From the NCBI GenBank assembly GCA_018676675.1, contig JABHEG010000099.1, positions 1-64,000 on the forward strand: a stretch of DNA of 64,000 nucleotides. The letters run 5' to 3'. A program made the translations under genes and the position numbers. This document shows positions 53,538 to 63,604 of this stretch, piece by piece. How positions within the stretch are numbered: position 1 is the first letter of the stretch; each line of letters starts with the position of its first letter. Under the pieces are notes generated by a model. That model searched no databases. It saw only the letters and a program-made list of their open reading frames with translations, and was not told the origin of the DNA. Source of the DNA: Lentisphaerota bacterium. GTDB taxonomy: Bacteria > Verrucomicrobiota > Lentisphaeria > Oligosphaerales > JABHEG01.

Positions 53538-56500
53538 TTATTTGGCCAGTGACCCGGCAGGCGGCAGGATGAGCTCACCGGTCCGCGGCGCATCGACTGA
53601 AGACCCCAGGAAGCGCTTGATGAACTCGTAGGGGCGCAGCACGGCTCTCGCCTGGCAGTAGGCCTCGATCCGGCCGCCACCCACCACTTTTCCGTTAACA
53701 ACGATAATGTCGGGGGGCGCGTTGGGGAGTGTCCACAGGACTTCCAGTTCCCCGTCCGGATCCGTCACGACGACGCGACTGCCGCCGGCCGGATTGAAGT
53801 TCGCGGCTCTTATCTCGATGGGATTCAGGGGGGCGCCGATGACGCTGTTCTCTCCGGTGACAGTCAGCGCGAGGAACTCCGTCCAGATGTCGATATCCAC
53901 GTCCCCGGGCTCGGTCTCCAGGATGCTCCCATTGAGCGCGGTCAGGTTGATGGAACTGCCGGCCACGCCGAGGGTCGTCAACTCGTCGATGACGACGCCG
54001 CCGTCGAGATCGATCAGCTCGATCCGGCCGCCTTGGGTGAAAGCACTCAGGTTGTCTACCTGTAATTCCAGGGGCTGTCCCGCTGCCCCGATGTCACTTG
54101 TGGCGCCGGTCACTGTCAGCAGCAGCGATGCCGCGATGAGGTCCGCGGCTTCGTCAGGGGCGGATTCCAGAATGTCTCCTCCGGTGGCGGTGAATTCAAT
54201 GAGGCTGCCTGCGGTGCCGGTGGTGGAGACGAGCCCGACGCTGACGCCGTTCGCGGTGTCCTCAATCCAGATGCTGCCGCCTTCGGTCAGAATGTCGAGC
54301 ACGTCGGCGTCCAGCTCGAGCGTGTCGGCTGCCGTTCCCACCGTGCTGGTTGCACCGGTGATGTCGAGGTCGATGTGTTCGGCGATGATGTCGGCACCCG
54401 CGTCGGTTGCGGCGGCTTCGGTGATGGCTCCTCCGGTTGCGAGCAGCTCGACGACGCTGTTGGCCGCGCCGGTGGTGGAGACGAGGTCGACAGCAACGCC
54501 GCCAGCTGTGTCCTCGATCCAGACGCTGCCGCCTCCGGTCAGGATGTCCAGCAGATCGGCGTCCAGCTCGAGCGTGTCGGCCTCCGTTCCTACCGTGCTC
54601 GCGGCGCCGGTGACGTCGAGGTCGATGTGCTCGGCGACGATGTCGGCCTCGGGATCGGTTGCGGCAGCTTCGGTAATTGCCCCTCCGATGGCGCGAAGTG
54701 CGACCACGCTGTTTGCGGCGCCGGTGGTGGTTACGAGCCCGACGATGACACCACCCGCGGTATCCTCAAGCCAGACGCCGCCGCCTTCGGTGGAAGCGTT
54801 CAGCAGCGTGGCATCGATCTCAAGCCTCTCGGGGCCGGCGCCGATCGTGCTGGCCGCACCAGTAACGTGAAGCTCGACGGTGGAGCCGACAACATCGGCT
54901 GCTGCTCCCGGGGCGATCTCGACCATGCTGCCGCCCGTGGCGGTCAGGGTCACGTCGAGTCCGGCTCCCTGGACGAATGCATCAGAAATGCCGAGGTTCC
55001 CGGTCGTTGTCAGGGCGATGGCCCCGCCGGTGGCGGACAACGTGGTGACCCCACTGACCGTCTGCAGGTTGAGATCGCCTGTGTTGTCGATGGTGACGCC
55101 GCCCGTGCCGCCATCGGCCGCTAGGTTGCTGACCTCGGTTTCCAGGGGATCGGCTGCCGTACCGACACCGGCAGTTCCTGTCAACGCCAGGTCGGAGGCC
55201 AGGATATTGCGGTCACCGGCGTTGGCGTCGGTGATGGCTGCTGTAACCGTCCCAGTTGCGGAAATTGTCACTGTTTGTCCCGCAGCCTGGATGTCGGCCA
55301 GCTGGATGCCGTCGACGGCAGACGTCCCTGTGGAAATCGTCGTGATCCTGACCGGGCCCGTGCTCACAATGCTGCCGCTGTGGACCAAGTTGCCGCCCGT
55401 GATATCGACGCTGCTGCCCGTGATCGTTCCGGCTGCCGTGACCCCGCCGGTAACTCCGTCCGCAGCGCCGTCGCCGGCGTTGTCGGCGATGATTGTGATG
55501 GCGGTGCCGGACACGGCGGAATTCGCCGCGAGCGACACATGGTCGCCTGCGGTCAGGCTGACTGCCGCTGTGCCCTGAACTTGGACTCCGTCCTGCACGG
55601 TCAGGTCGTCGCCGGCGCTGTTGCTGTTCCCCGCGACCAGATCGATGGCGTTGCCGGAGGTTACGTTCTGACTGACGGTCAGAGGGCTGCTCGTCGCGAT
55701 GCTCACGCTGCCATCGCCGGTTACGCCGGAGGTTCCGTCGACCGTACCGATGACCAGCGCCTTGTCGTTGGCCAGCCCTACGCCGCCCGTTCCGGCTGCT
55801 GCTGCGAACGTGTCAACACTGGTGCTCAGGCCGCCGCCTGTGCCGACGCCAGCCGTGGCCAATGCGAGGAGCTCCGGACTGGTCACGCTGCCACCGCCGT
55901 TGATGATGGCCCCCCCAGTGGTCTCGATGCGGATCAGACTTTGGGCAGAAATCGCGCCGTCCACGGAGATGTCACCGTCGCCCAGTACCTCAATCTTGGC
56001 GTTGCTGGCGGTATTGCTGGCGTTCAGTGTCCCCAGTTTTCCTGCGCCCGTGAGGCCGATGTAGATGTCGCTTCTGTCGGCGACCGCATCGATTGTTCCC
56101 GTGATCTGAGTCCCGAAGTTCTGGCTGCCCGTGCCGATGGCATTGCCGATGTCTTCGGCGGCTACGGCTTGGCGGGACACTTGCCACGCCAGGCCCTGGG
56201 CAACGACGGCGGCTTCATACGCGGCCGAGCTGATGGAGACCGCCTCGTCCGCGGCGCGCGACGCCTCGACTGAGTAGTCGGTCAGCTGCTGGTGCGTATA
56301 GAGCTGTGCCGCCAGTTCAGCTTGCGTGCCCTCCAGGTCCTCGAGGTCTTCCGCCAGTACCTCGTAGGCGATGTCGGCATAGAACAGGGACGTCTCGACG
56401 ACGCCGATGCCGGTCTCGAATGCCGCGGCTGTGCCCAGGAGGCCGCCGTCACCGGTGAGGGGAACCGCCTGGGCGATCGAGCCGACCAGGTTCAGAACAT

Positions 56501-59500
56501 CGGCTACGACGGTCATCCCTTGTACGGTCCTCTCCATGACCTCGATGGTCGTCGCCAGCGGTGCAACCCGGGCGGCCAACTCGTCGACCTCGACTGTGAT
56601 GTCGTCCAGCTCCACCTGCTTGGCGTCTCTCATCTCGATTTGCGTTTGCTCTGCCTGTTCCAGAACGACTGCCGTCGCATCGGTCGTCTCGTGTAGCGTC
56701 TTCTTGGTTGCCGCTTCTGTATCGTGTGCGTGTGCGTCAGCAATGGAGTGCGTGGTGTGAAGCTCGGCTTCGCGTGCGGTCGGCAGCCTGCCACGGAGAC
56801 TGAGATTCCGGGCGATGATGTTGCCCAGGGCACCATTCCCGTCGAGAATGACGCCGGTGTTGGAGAGCACACTGACGTCGCCGGCACCGGCGTCCAGGAG
56901 GCCGATGGTGATGTGGCTGTCCGCCTTGATTGTGATTTCGGTGTCGGCTGTCTCGATGTCGCCGATGATGGCGACGCCGCCGCTGTCGGCGGTTGCGGAG
57001 CCGGCATCGATGCTGACTGTTCCCGTTCCTGAGGCCACGATCTTGTCGTTCCTGTCGAGGAAGACGATATGCCCCGCGGGGGTGCTCAGGTCGAGAGAGA
57101 CGTCGTTCACCAGGTCGGCTTGGTTGTCGGCAATGTCCAGAATTGTGATTGTCTGGGCGATGAACGCGCTGCTGCCGCCTTCCAGGGCCGCCTCGGTGAG
57201 GGCGAGGGGGCCGTCGTTGGCAATGACGGCGTCGCCGCTGGAGGAAAGCTGGTTAACTTGAGTCTCAAGAGGGTCGGCCAGGCCAATTCCGCCAGGCCCT
57301 GTGATGTCCAAGGTGTCGGCGACAACATTGACATCCGGGCCGTTGGCGTCGGTGATTGCGTTCCCGCTCACGATCACGACATCGTCACCCTTGGCTGAGA
57401 CCAGTCCCAGATTGATGTCCCCGGCGGCCGTGAGTTCGACGTCCGAGCCCGAGCCGACGGCTTCGACGGACACCACATTGAGCGCCGTCGCTCCGAGATG
57501 GTTGATGTAGACTGCCCCATAGGTTGGGGGAACGTTCAAAGAAGCAACATCGACGTCTATGGCGTTGCCAGCGCCCGGTGCGCCCACGTGAAGGCCGCTG
57601 CTGAGGAAGAGAGTGTCAGCGAGGATGTTCAGAGCGGCGCCATTGCCGTCAGTGATCGTTCCATTGCTGTGAACGGTCGCCGTCTGTCCGGCGGCGGTGA
57701 CGGTATTGAGAGTCATTGTTCCGCTGTTTCTCAGCTCGAGGTCGTCGCCGGCGGCCGTGGCAGCAGTCAGGGTCAGATCACCGTAGTTTTGCAGGGAGAG
57801 GCGGCCTGCGTTGGCCGTCGCCGACAGGGTTGACACCGCTGTATCGAGCGGATCGGCGACCGTGCCGATCGCGGCTCCCGCCGTGAGGTCGGCAGAGGCG
57901 CTACTGAGCCGCATGGTCTGGGCGTCCGCCAGGATGGAGCCGCCGGCGTTCAGCTTGATCTCATCGTCAGCAGTGATCTTGACCACACTGATGTCGCCTG
58001 CGTTGCTTGTGGCCAGGTCCACATTGCCGTTTTCGCCTTCGGCGACAGCGGTGGCTGCAAGGCCGTCGTTTTCTCTGATGAAAATGCTGCCTTCCCGCGT
58101 CGTGGCGTCGAGGGTGTCGACGTCCGTGTTGATTTCGCTGCCGGCAGCGCCGATCCCGGTTCCTGCGGTGAGGTTCGCTTCTCCCGACGTGATGCTGGAG
58201 GTCGAGTCGACGATCGCTTTGTCGGCAATAATGGTGACACGCGTTGCGGCGTTAACGGTCGCCACCTCCACATCCCCGCCCGTGTTCTCGAGCGACACGA
58301 TCGGGGCACCGAGGGAGGAGAATTCGCCTGTGTCATTGGCGGCGTTGGCGTCGAACTCAAAGGTGCCCCCCGCAAACGTGAGATCCGCGTTGCCGTTCTT
58401 GACCTTGGCCGTGACCTCGTCGAGTGTATCCGCCTCCACGATGTGGAAAGACTTCCCCTCCTCGAGGACCTCGATGCTCAACGTGGTGAGCATGGTGTCG
58501 ATGGGGTCGGCACCCGTCCCCACACCATTGCTGCAGGTGATGGACGCATGTTCACCGGTGATGTTGACGGCCGCGCCATTGCCGTCAGTGATGGTGCCAC
58601 CGCCACCGTGCAGCATAATGTCGCCGCCGCCGTTTGCGGTGACTGTTCCGAGTCGGAGAATGTCTTGACCATTCGTGAGGGAGATCTCGTTTCCGCCACC
58701 CGACGTCAGCGTCACGACGTCGGTTGTGCCCGGGGCAGTGTTTCTGAGGAACACGCCCCCTCCGGTCGAGGTCGCCCTCAGCTCGTTGGTGGCGATATCC
58801 AGAGCCAGACCTTCGTCTGTCGGTTCCTGGCCTAACCCGTCCGGTCCGGTGAGGACCAGATCCGGCGTTGTGATGTTCCCCGACTCCTCGTTCAAGTCGT
58901 AGATGGCCTTGCCGCTGTTCAGGGTCATTCCTCGCGTGGAGGTGATCACGTCGACACCGATGCTGCCGCCGGCCGATATGCTGACATCGGTGTGGGCCGA
59001 AACGCGGTTCCCGTCAGGGTCCCTGGTCTCGACTCCCGATGGGCCGAGTCCGGCGACGCCGCCTTCGCTCATGGCGTGGACAGTGCTGATCGTGATGTCG
59101 TCGGCTTCGCTGATGTGGATGCTGTTGTTGTCCGACGACGCGGAGAGGATGTCGAGGTCAGTCCGGATTGGGCTTCCGGACGTGCCGATCCAGCCTGCGT
59201 CCCTCAGGTTGCTGGCGTCAGCAGTCAGGTTGGCGGCGGTCGCGGTGATATTTGGCGTCGCGTCCGCATTGGCGTCCAGGATGTTCCCGTTCGTGACCGT
59301 CAGAATCAGAGTTGCGTCCCCGATATTCACCGTGCCAAGGCCAAAATCCACCATGGTGCCCAACGGGAACGGGGTGAAAGACTCCAAACCGGTACGAGGG
59401 CGGTGAACGGCGACGGCGGCGTCCACGGTGGCCATGTCCAGTCGGGTACCGACGTCGACCTCAATCGGGTCCGTGGCGTTCGTTCCGGGCGCCCCAATTG

Positions 59501-61274
59501 AGGCGCCGGCGGGATCGGTGGTTGTGAGTATGAGCACGTTCGCGCGTAGGTCCACATCGTCGTCCGTGTCGACTTCCCCGATCGCTCCAAAGGAGACGAC
59601 GGTCATGTTCCCGTCGGTGGTGACGCTGTCGACCGTTACTCCGCCGGCGTCCCCGTGCCCGTTGGCAGCGACCGTCAGCTGGATGGTCCCGTTACCCGCG
59701 TCCAGTTCCGTGCCGGCTGCCATTTTGATTTCAGCGGTTCCTGCGTCGCGCTGGGCGGCCACCGCGTTCGGATCGTTCGCGGTGATCGTGACCGCGCCGT
59801 CGTCCGTGGTGATGTCGTTGTTGATCAAGACGGACCGTCCGGCCTGCAGCGTGACGCCGATTCCCACGTTGTCCATGTCGATTGGGTCGGTGACGGTCAG
59901 ATCGTTGTTGGCCTGGAGGAGGACATCCGCGAGCTGGTTGTTGATGGTCAGAACGTTGATGATGGTGGTGTCTGCCGGATTGTCGTTGAACTCGTTGTTT
60001 CCCGAGTCGGGAGCGGGGTTGGGGTCGTAAACGACGCCGGTAAAGCCGGCCACCTCCAGGTTCCTTGGGTCGATCAAGAGGGCACCGCTGTCGCCCTCCG
60101 GGGCAGACGCATCGACCTGTCCGTGCAGCTCGACTTCGCCGGGGCTGGACACGTCGACGAAGCCGCCGTTGCCGCTCTGTGCGCCGCCGCGCGCCGCGAT
60201 CTGCCCGTTGAGCGTGCTGCGGTTGTCGGAGAGCACGGCCACCGTGCCGCCGCTGCCGCTTTGACCACCACTCACGTCGATATTTGCCTCGGTTGTTACA
60301 AGGCTGTGACGTTCCGACAGGAGCTCCACACGGCCGCCGTCTGCCGCTCCGTTGCCGGCTGCGTCGATAGTGCCGGCAGTGCCGGCGAAGCGTCCGCTGA
60401 TCGCAACTAGCCCACCGGCCGCGCCCTCCTCGGCACCGGAGACGTCGATCTGTCCGGAATTCCAGACGGCACCGTCGCCGCCGCTGAGGAGGATTCTGCC
60501 GTCGCGTTCGACCAGCGACTGGGCTTCGATGATCCCGTCGTTATTGACCACTTCGGCGAACACCTCAGAGCCGGTGTCGGCTTCGAGGATGACCTGGCCT
60601 CCGGGATTGCGGATCGTCCCGCTGTTTTTCACGAGCTGATCGACCAACTTGCCCGAGACGGCATAGGTCACCAGGCCATCCCCTCGGAAGTCAATCGTCA
60701 GCGTGTCGCCGGATGCCAGGGCAACTGTTCCGAGTTTCGCCACGATCAGACCTTTGTTGTCCACGGTCGGTGCCACAAGGAAGGCAAAGCCGTTGTCCGC
60801 CACCTTGATCTGCCCAGAGTTCACGACCAGCGACGTCTCGCCGTCCGCAGTCTGTTTGAAGGTGAACTTGCCGTTCATGAAGTCGCTGTCATCGATGCCC
60901 AGGGTCGTAGCCAGAAGCCCGCCCACATCGATTCTCGCGCTTGCGCCGAACAGGACGCCGCGTGGGTTCACGATGAAGATCCGTCCATTTGCCTTGAGTT
61001 GTCCGAGAATCTGGCTTGCATCGCGGCCCAGGACGCGGTTCAGGGCAACCGCATTGGCTCCTGGCTGCATGAACTGCACCAGTTCATTCGCCGCGATGTC
61101 GAAGCCCTGCCAGTTGATAACGGCCTTGGAGGAGAGCTGGTTAATGGCCATTGTCCGGCCCTGTTGCGTGATGACGGCTTGTCCGGCCGCCACCTGGCCG
61201 CCTTGGGGGGTGGCCCAGAGGCCGGGCGGAAACGCCAGAAAACCCGCCAGAATACCTGTGGTGATGGTGCGCAT
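53538..61274 (-). CDS. Filamentous-haemagglutinin-type adhesin (TpsA exoprotein)
   Basis: Predicted 2578-residue secreted protein. The ATG at 61274 follows AAAGG by seven bases and starts a signal peptide (RTITTGILAGFLAFPPGLWA). Residues about 22-150 are the TPS/haemagglutination domain that TpsB recognises, with VINWQGFDIAANELVQF and FIVNPRGVLFGASARI. Most of the rest is Gly/Asp/Ala/Thr-rich beta-helix repeat. Residues about 1495-1718 break this pattern with a long Ala/Glu-rich helical, probably coiled-coil region (EQAEQTQIEMRDAKQVELDD). Near the C-terminus are tandem 84-residue repeats. It follows the TpsB gene by 23 bases. Likely roles are adhesion or contact with polysaccharide or other cells. 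Confidence 0.9.
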   Translation of the reverse strand: MRTITTGILAGFLAFPPGLWATPQGGQVAAGQAVITQQGRTMAINQLSSKAVINWQGFDIAANELVQFMQPGANAVALNRVLGRDASQILGQLKANGRIFIVNPRGVLFGASARIDVGGLLATTLGIDDSDFMNGKFTFKQTADGETSLVVNSGQIKVADNGFAFLVAPTVDNKGLIVAKLGTVALASGDTLTIDFRGDGLVTYAVSGKLVDQLVKNSGTIRNPGGQVILEADTGSEVFAEVVNNDGIIEAQSLVERDGRILLSGGDGAVWNSGQIDVSGAEEGAAGGLVAISGRFAGTAGTIDAAGNGAADGGRVELLSERHSLVTTEANIDVSGGQSGSGGTVAVLSDNRSTLNGQIAARGGAQSGNGGFVDVSSPGEVELHGQVDASAPEGDSGALLIDPRNLEVAGFTGVVYDPNPAPDSGNNEFNDNPADTTIINVLTINNQLADVLLQANNDLTVTDPIDMDNVGIGVTLQAGRSVLINNDITTDDGAVTITANDPNAVAAQRDAGTAEIKMAAGTELDAGNGTIQLTVAANGHGDAGGVTVDSVTTDGNMTVVSFGAIGEVDTDDDVDLRANVLILTTTDPAGASIGAPGTNATDPIEVDVGTRLDMATVDAAVAVHRPRTGLESFTPFPLGTMVDFGLGTVNIGDATLILTVTNGNILDANADATPNITATAANLTADASNLRDAGWIGTSGSPIRTDLDILSASSDNNSIHISEADDITISTVHAMSEGGVAGLGPSGVETRDPDGNRVSAHTDVSISAGGSIGVDVITSTRGMTLNSGKAIYDLNEESGNITTPDLVLTGPDGLGQEPTDEGLALDIATNELRATSTGGGVFLRNTAPGTTDVVTLTSGGGNEISLTNGQDILRLGTVTANGGGDIMLHGGGGTITDGNGAAVNITGEHASITCSNGVGTGADPIDTMLTTLSIEVLEEGKSFHIVEADTLDEVTAKVKNGNADLTFAGGTFEFDANAANDTGEFSSLGAPIVSLENTGGDVEVATVNAATRVTIIADKAIVDSTSSITSGEANLTAGTGIGAAGSEINTDVDTLDATTREGSIFIRENDGLAATAVAEGENGNVDLATSNAGDISVVKITADDEIKLNAGGSILADAQTMRLSSASADLTAGAAIGTVADPLDTAVSTLSATANAGRLSLQNYGDLTLTAATAAGDDLELRNSGTMTLNTVTAAGQTATVHSNGTITDGNGAALNILADTLFLSSGLHVGAPGAGNAIDVDVASLNVPPTYGAVYINHLGATALNVVSVEAVGSGSDVELTAAGDINLGLVSAKGDDVVIVSGNAITDANGPDVNVVADTLDITGPGGIGLADPLETQVNQLSSSGDAVIANDGPLALTEAALEGGSSAFIAQTITILDIADNQADLVNDVSLDLSTPAGHIVFLDRNDKIVASGTGTVSIDAGSATADSGGVAIIGDIETADTEITIKADSHITIGLLDAGAGDVSVLSNTGVILDGNGALGNIIARNLSLRGRLPTAREAELHTTHSIADAHAHDTEAATKKTLHETTDATAVVLEQAEQTQIEMRDAKQVELDDITVEVDELAARVAPLATTIEVMERTVQGMTVVADVLNLVGSIAQAVPLTGDGGLLGTAAAFETGIGVVETSLFYADIAYEVLAEDLEDLEGTQAELAAQLYTHQQLTDYSVEASRAADEAVSISSAAYEAAVVAQGLAWQVSRQAVAAEDIGNAIGTGSQNFGTQITGTIDAVADRSDIYIGLTGAGKLGTLNASNTASNAKIEVLGDGDISVDGAISAQSLIRIETTGGAIINGGGSVTSPELLALATAGVGTGGGLSTSVDTFAAAAGTGGVGLANDKALVIGTVDGTSGVTGDGSVSIATSSPLTVSQNVTSGNAIDLVAGNSNSAGDDLTVQDGVQVQGTAAVSLTAGDHVSLAANSAVSGTAITIIADNAGDGAADGVTGGVTAAGTITGSSVDITGGNLVHSGSIVSTGPVRITTISTGTSAVDGIQLADIQAAGQTVTISATGTVTAAITDANAGDRNILASDLALTGTAGVGTAADPLETEVSNLAADGGTGGVTIDNTGDLNLQTVSGVTTLSATGGAIALTTTGNLGISDAFVQGAGLDVTLTATGGSMVEIAPGAAADVVGSTVELHVTGAASTIGAGPERLEIDATLLNASTEGGGVWLEDTAGGVIVGLVTTTGAANSVVALRAIGGAITEAAATDPEADIVAEHIDLDVTGAASTVGTEADTLELDADLLDILTGGGSVWIEDTAGGVAVDLVSTTGAANSVVELLATGGAITEAAATDAGADIIAEHIDLDITGATSTVGTAADTLELDADVLDILTEGGSIWIEDTANGVSVGLVSTTGTAGSLIEFTATGGDILESAPDEAADLIAASLLLTVTGATSDIGAAGQPLELQVDNLSAFTQGGRIELIDLDGGVVIDELTTLGVAGSSINLTALNGSILETEPGDVDIDIWTEFLALTVTGENSVIGAPLNPIEIRAANFNPAGGSRVVVTDPDGELEVLWTLPNAPPDIIVVNGKVVGGGRIEAYCQARAVLRPYEFIKRFLGSSVDAPRTGELILPPAGSLAK
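53800..54935. repeat. 84-residue (252-bp) tandem repeats in TpsA
   Basis: The coding sequence repeats with a 252-base period: equivalent points fall near 54258, 54510 and 54762. About four to five units are present, each reading roughly GGAITEAAATD, ADIxAEHIDLDVTGA, TLELDADLLD, GGSVWIEDTAGGV and STTGAANSVVEL. The central two or three are most alike and the outer ones diverged, a pattern expected of recent internal duplication. Outer limits are approximate. Confidence 0.8.
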
Positions 61275-61297
61275 GAGAGTGCCTTTCATTGTCTGCA

Positions 61298-63604
61298 TCA
61301 GAACCGCAGTTCCGTGGATAGATAGAGCACCGGTTCGTCGTCGACCGTGTTGTCCTCCGACCCGACTGGCCAGCCCACATCGAGGCGCAACGTTCCGGTG
61401 ACGGATTCATGTCTGTGTGAGAGGCGGATGCCCAGTCCCGCCCCGGTCAGGTCTTTGTCGCGGGATTCGGACACGAATGTCTCCCGCCGACGGGCGTACC
61501 CGTGGTCGATGAACGCCACGACGGAGTAGGGCTTGGACGGCTGGGGCCTAATCTGCAGTTCGAGGCTGGCACTGAAGCCTTCGTCTCCGGCCACTTCCCC
61601 GGGATTGTACCCGCGCACGGAGTCGATTCCGCCGACCTGCCACTCCTGACTGGCCGTCAGGGCGTCGGTTGCCAGTTGTCCGTCCAGCCGCAGGAGCAGA
61701 CCCGCATAGCGGGAGAGCTGCTGCTGCCGTGCCAATGAGAGGGTTAGCCGGGTGAACTGGCTGTCGCCTCCGGGGCGGCTTGCCACAGTTGGATCTTCCG
61801 AGACACCCGAGGCGAAGGCGCCGAGGCCCTGGGTGACGTTCGCGATTGCCGTCGTGCTTCCTCCCCAGTGTTCGTGCGAACCCCGCAGAGAGGCATAAAG
61901 CGCGCGTACGCGATCAATACTGCTAGCTTCGTCGAGGATGAGGAACTTGGCGTCCTCGGACTGGAGTCCGACCTCACCGGTCAGACGAAGCTCACGCTGT
62001 TTGATGAACGGGTGGCTGACGTATAGTCCGGCACTGACGTTCTTGCCCTTCATCCCGAGATCAGCAAACTCCTCGCTGACATCGAAGCCTCCCCCGCTGA
62101 GGCGGAGGCCCAACTGTGTGCCGTGGTAGTTCAGCGGGGCTCTGTATTCCAAGGCGCCTGAGACGAGGTCATGGGGTTCTTCGCCGACCGTACCTCTGAC
62201 CTTGAGCATGTCGCCTTCGAACGCCACGCCGCTGATATCGCCAGCGGCGGAGAAGCGATGTCGACCCACGAAGTCGGAGCCGAGGTTGTTGTAGCCGACG
62301 CTTCCGTGCCAGCGCTTGTTTTCACGGACTCGTGCCTTCAGGTTGACCTCTCCCCGTTTCTGTCCGGGCGTCAACACGGTTTGCACGTCCAGCCCAGGGT
62401 AGTCTTCATTCATGATCAGGAGTCCGCGTTCGAGTTCCCGGTTGCTCACCGGGCCCGTGGACATGGCGGCCTCAATGTGTCCGCGCACGAATTCCTCGGA
62501 GAACCTTTGGTTGCCCTCGACGGTCAGCGTGCCGGGTTTGCCTTCGAGGATGGTCAATTCGACGCGCCCGTCGGTGATGTCCTGTGCGGGCAGATAGGCC
62601 TTTGCCAAGGTCATGCCGCGCCTCCGGTAGGCAGCCGTTACCGCGTCCGCGGCGGCTTTCAGTTCGCTCAGTGTCACAGGGAGGCCGACATAGCCGGCAA
62701 GAATCGGTTCCAGTTCGTGAGTCGGGATCGAGTCGTTGCCCGCAAGAACGATCTGCTTCACAGTGACTTTGGGTTCCGCCTGTTTCGGCGGTGCCGGTGC
62801 GACCTGGACGAATACGGGGGCCGTGTTCCCCACTCTGTAGAAGTTGCTGGCAACAACCGTGCTCAGGCCGTCTTCGCCACGTTCGGTTGCGGTGACCACA
62901 GCGCGGACGTACATACCGTCGTGTTCTTCGCGGATCCGGAAGCTCGTTCCCGTCGCTCCGGGAACGTCGATCGCATCTGCGTTGTTGAGCGACCCCGATA
63001 TTTGCCACTGATAGTGGAAGGTGAAGCGGCCCTCGACACAGCGATAGCGGAAGGCCAGGTGGTTTTCTCGCCCATCACGACTGTCGTCCCACTCGCCGAC
63101 GTCGACCGTGAGATTCTCGCCCACGTCCGGGCGCCCCAAGAGCCTCGGGGCTGTCTTGTTGTGTGGCGGGTCATTCCGTGGTTCCACGGTCACTTCTACA
63201 GCAATTGTGTTGCTTCCGCCGAGACCATCGGAAATCCGGATGAAGAAGCGATCAACTCCGTTCCAATCTGCGTCGGGTACGTAATGGATACGCCGTTTGG
63301 CCCCGTTTCCGCTGATCGATGCCTTGCCATGAGCGCCCTGCTCTGCAATGCTCCACTCGATGGCATCGCCATCGTTGTCACGGGCCTTGAGGGTCAGCGC
63401 GAATGGTCGCGGCGAGCCGTCCTCGTCCATGTTCTGCCGGATCATGCCCGTGATCGGCTCACCACTCGAGGACACCAGTCCCCCGGCGACCAGAACAAAC
63501 AGTGCGTACAAGGGCCACTTCGTGCGGGTGTGGCTCAGAGTGGGTGGGTGCGGCTTCCGTGCCTTAAGAGCACACCGCAGGTAGCGGAAGGGTAGGAGGT
63601 GCAT
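61298..63604 (-). CDS. TpsB outer-membrane transporter with cadherin/Ig-like N-terminus
   Basis: Predicted 768-residue ShlB/FhaC-type pore that secretes the TpsA protein. The ATG at 63604 follows GGAG by eight bases; a signal anchor or peptide covers about residues 30-48. Residues about 50-145 are a cadherin-like module (IHYVPDADWNGVDRFFIRIS, ending VEPRNDPP) and about 150-270 an Ig-like module (YQWQISGSLNNADAIDV; GMYVRAVVTATERGEDG). Then come a ShlB-type POTRA domain (VTVKQIVLAGNDSIPTHELE to about residue 367) and a 16-strand barrel ending LYLSTELRF. Ordinary TpsB proteins lack the two leading modules. The stop lies 23 bases before the tpsA start. Confidence 0.9.
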   Translation of the reverse strand: MHLLPFRYLRCALKARKPHPPTLSHTRTKWPLYALFVLVAGGLVSSSGEPITGMIRQNMDEDGSPRPFALTLKARDNDGDAIEWSIAEQGAHGKASISGNGAKRRIHYVPDADWNGVDRFFIRISDGLGGSNTIAVEVTVEPRNDPPHNKTAPRLLGRPDVGENLTVDVGEWDDSRDGRENHLAFRYRCVEGRFTFHYQWQISGSLNNADAIDVPGATGTSFRIREEHDGMYVRAVVTATERGEDGLSTVVASNFYRVGNTAPVFVQVAPAPPKQAEPKVTVKQIVLAGNDSIPTHELEPILAGYVGLPVTLSELKAAADAVTAAYRRRGMTLAKAYLPAQDITDGRVELTILEGKPGTLTVEGNQRFSEEFVRGHIEAAMSTGPVSNRELERGLLIMNEDYPGLDVQTVLTPGQKRGEVNLKARVRENKRWHGSVGYNNLGSDFVGRHRFSAAGDISGVAFEGDMLKVRGTVGEEPHDLVSGALEYRAPLNYHGTQLGLRLSGGGFDVSEEFADLGMKGKNVSAGLYVSHPFIKQRELRLTGEVGLQSEDAKFLILDEASSIDRVRALYASLRGSHEHWGGSTTAIANVTQGLGAFASGVSEDPTVASRPGGDSQFTRLTLSLARQQQLSRYAGLLLRLDGQLATDALTASQEWQVGGIDSVRGYNPGEVAGDEGFSASLELQIRPQPSKPYSVVAFIDHGYARRRETFVSESRDKDLTGAGLGIRLSHRHESVTGTLRLDVGWPVGSEDNTVDDEPVLYLSTELRF

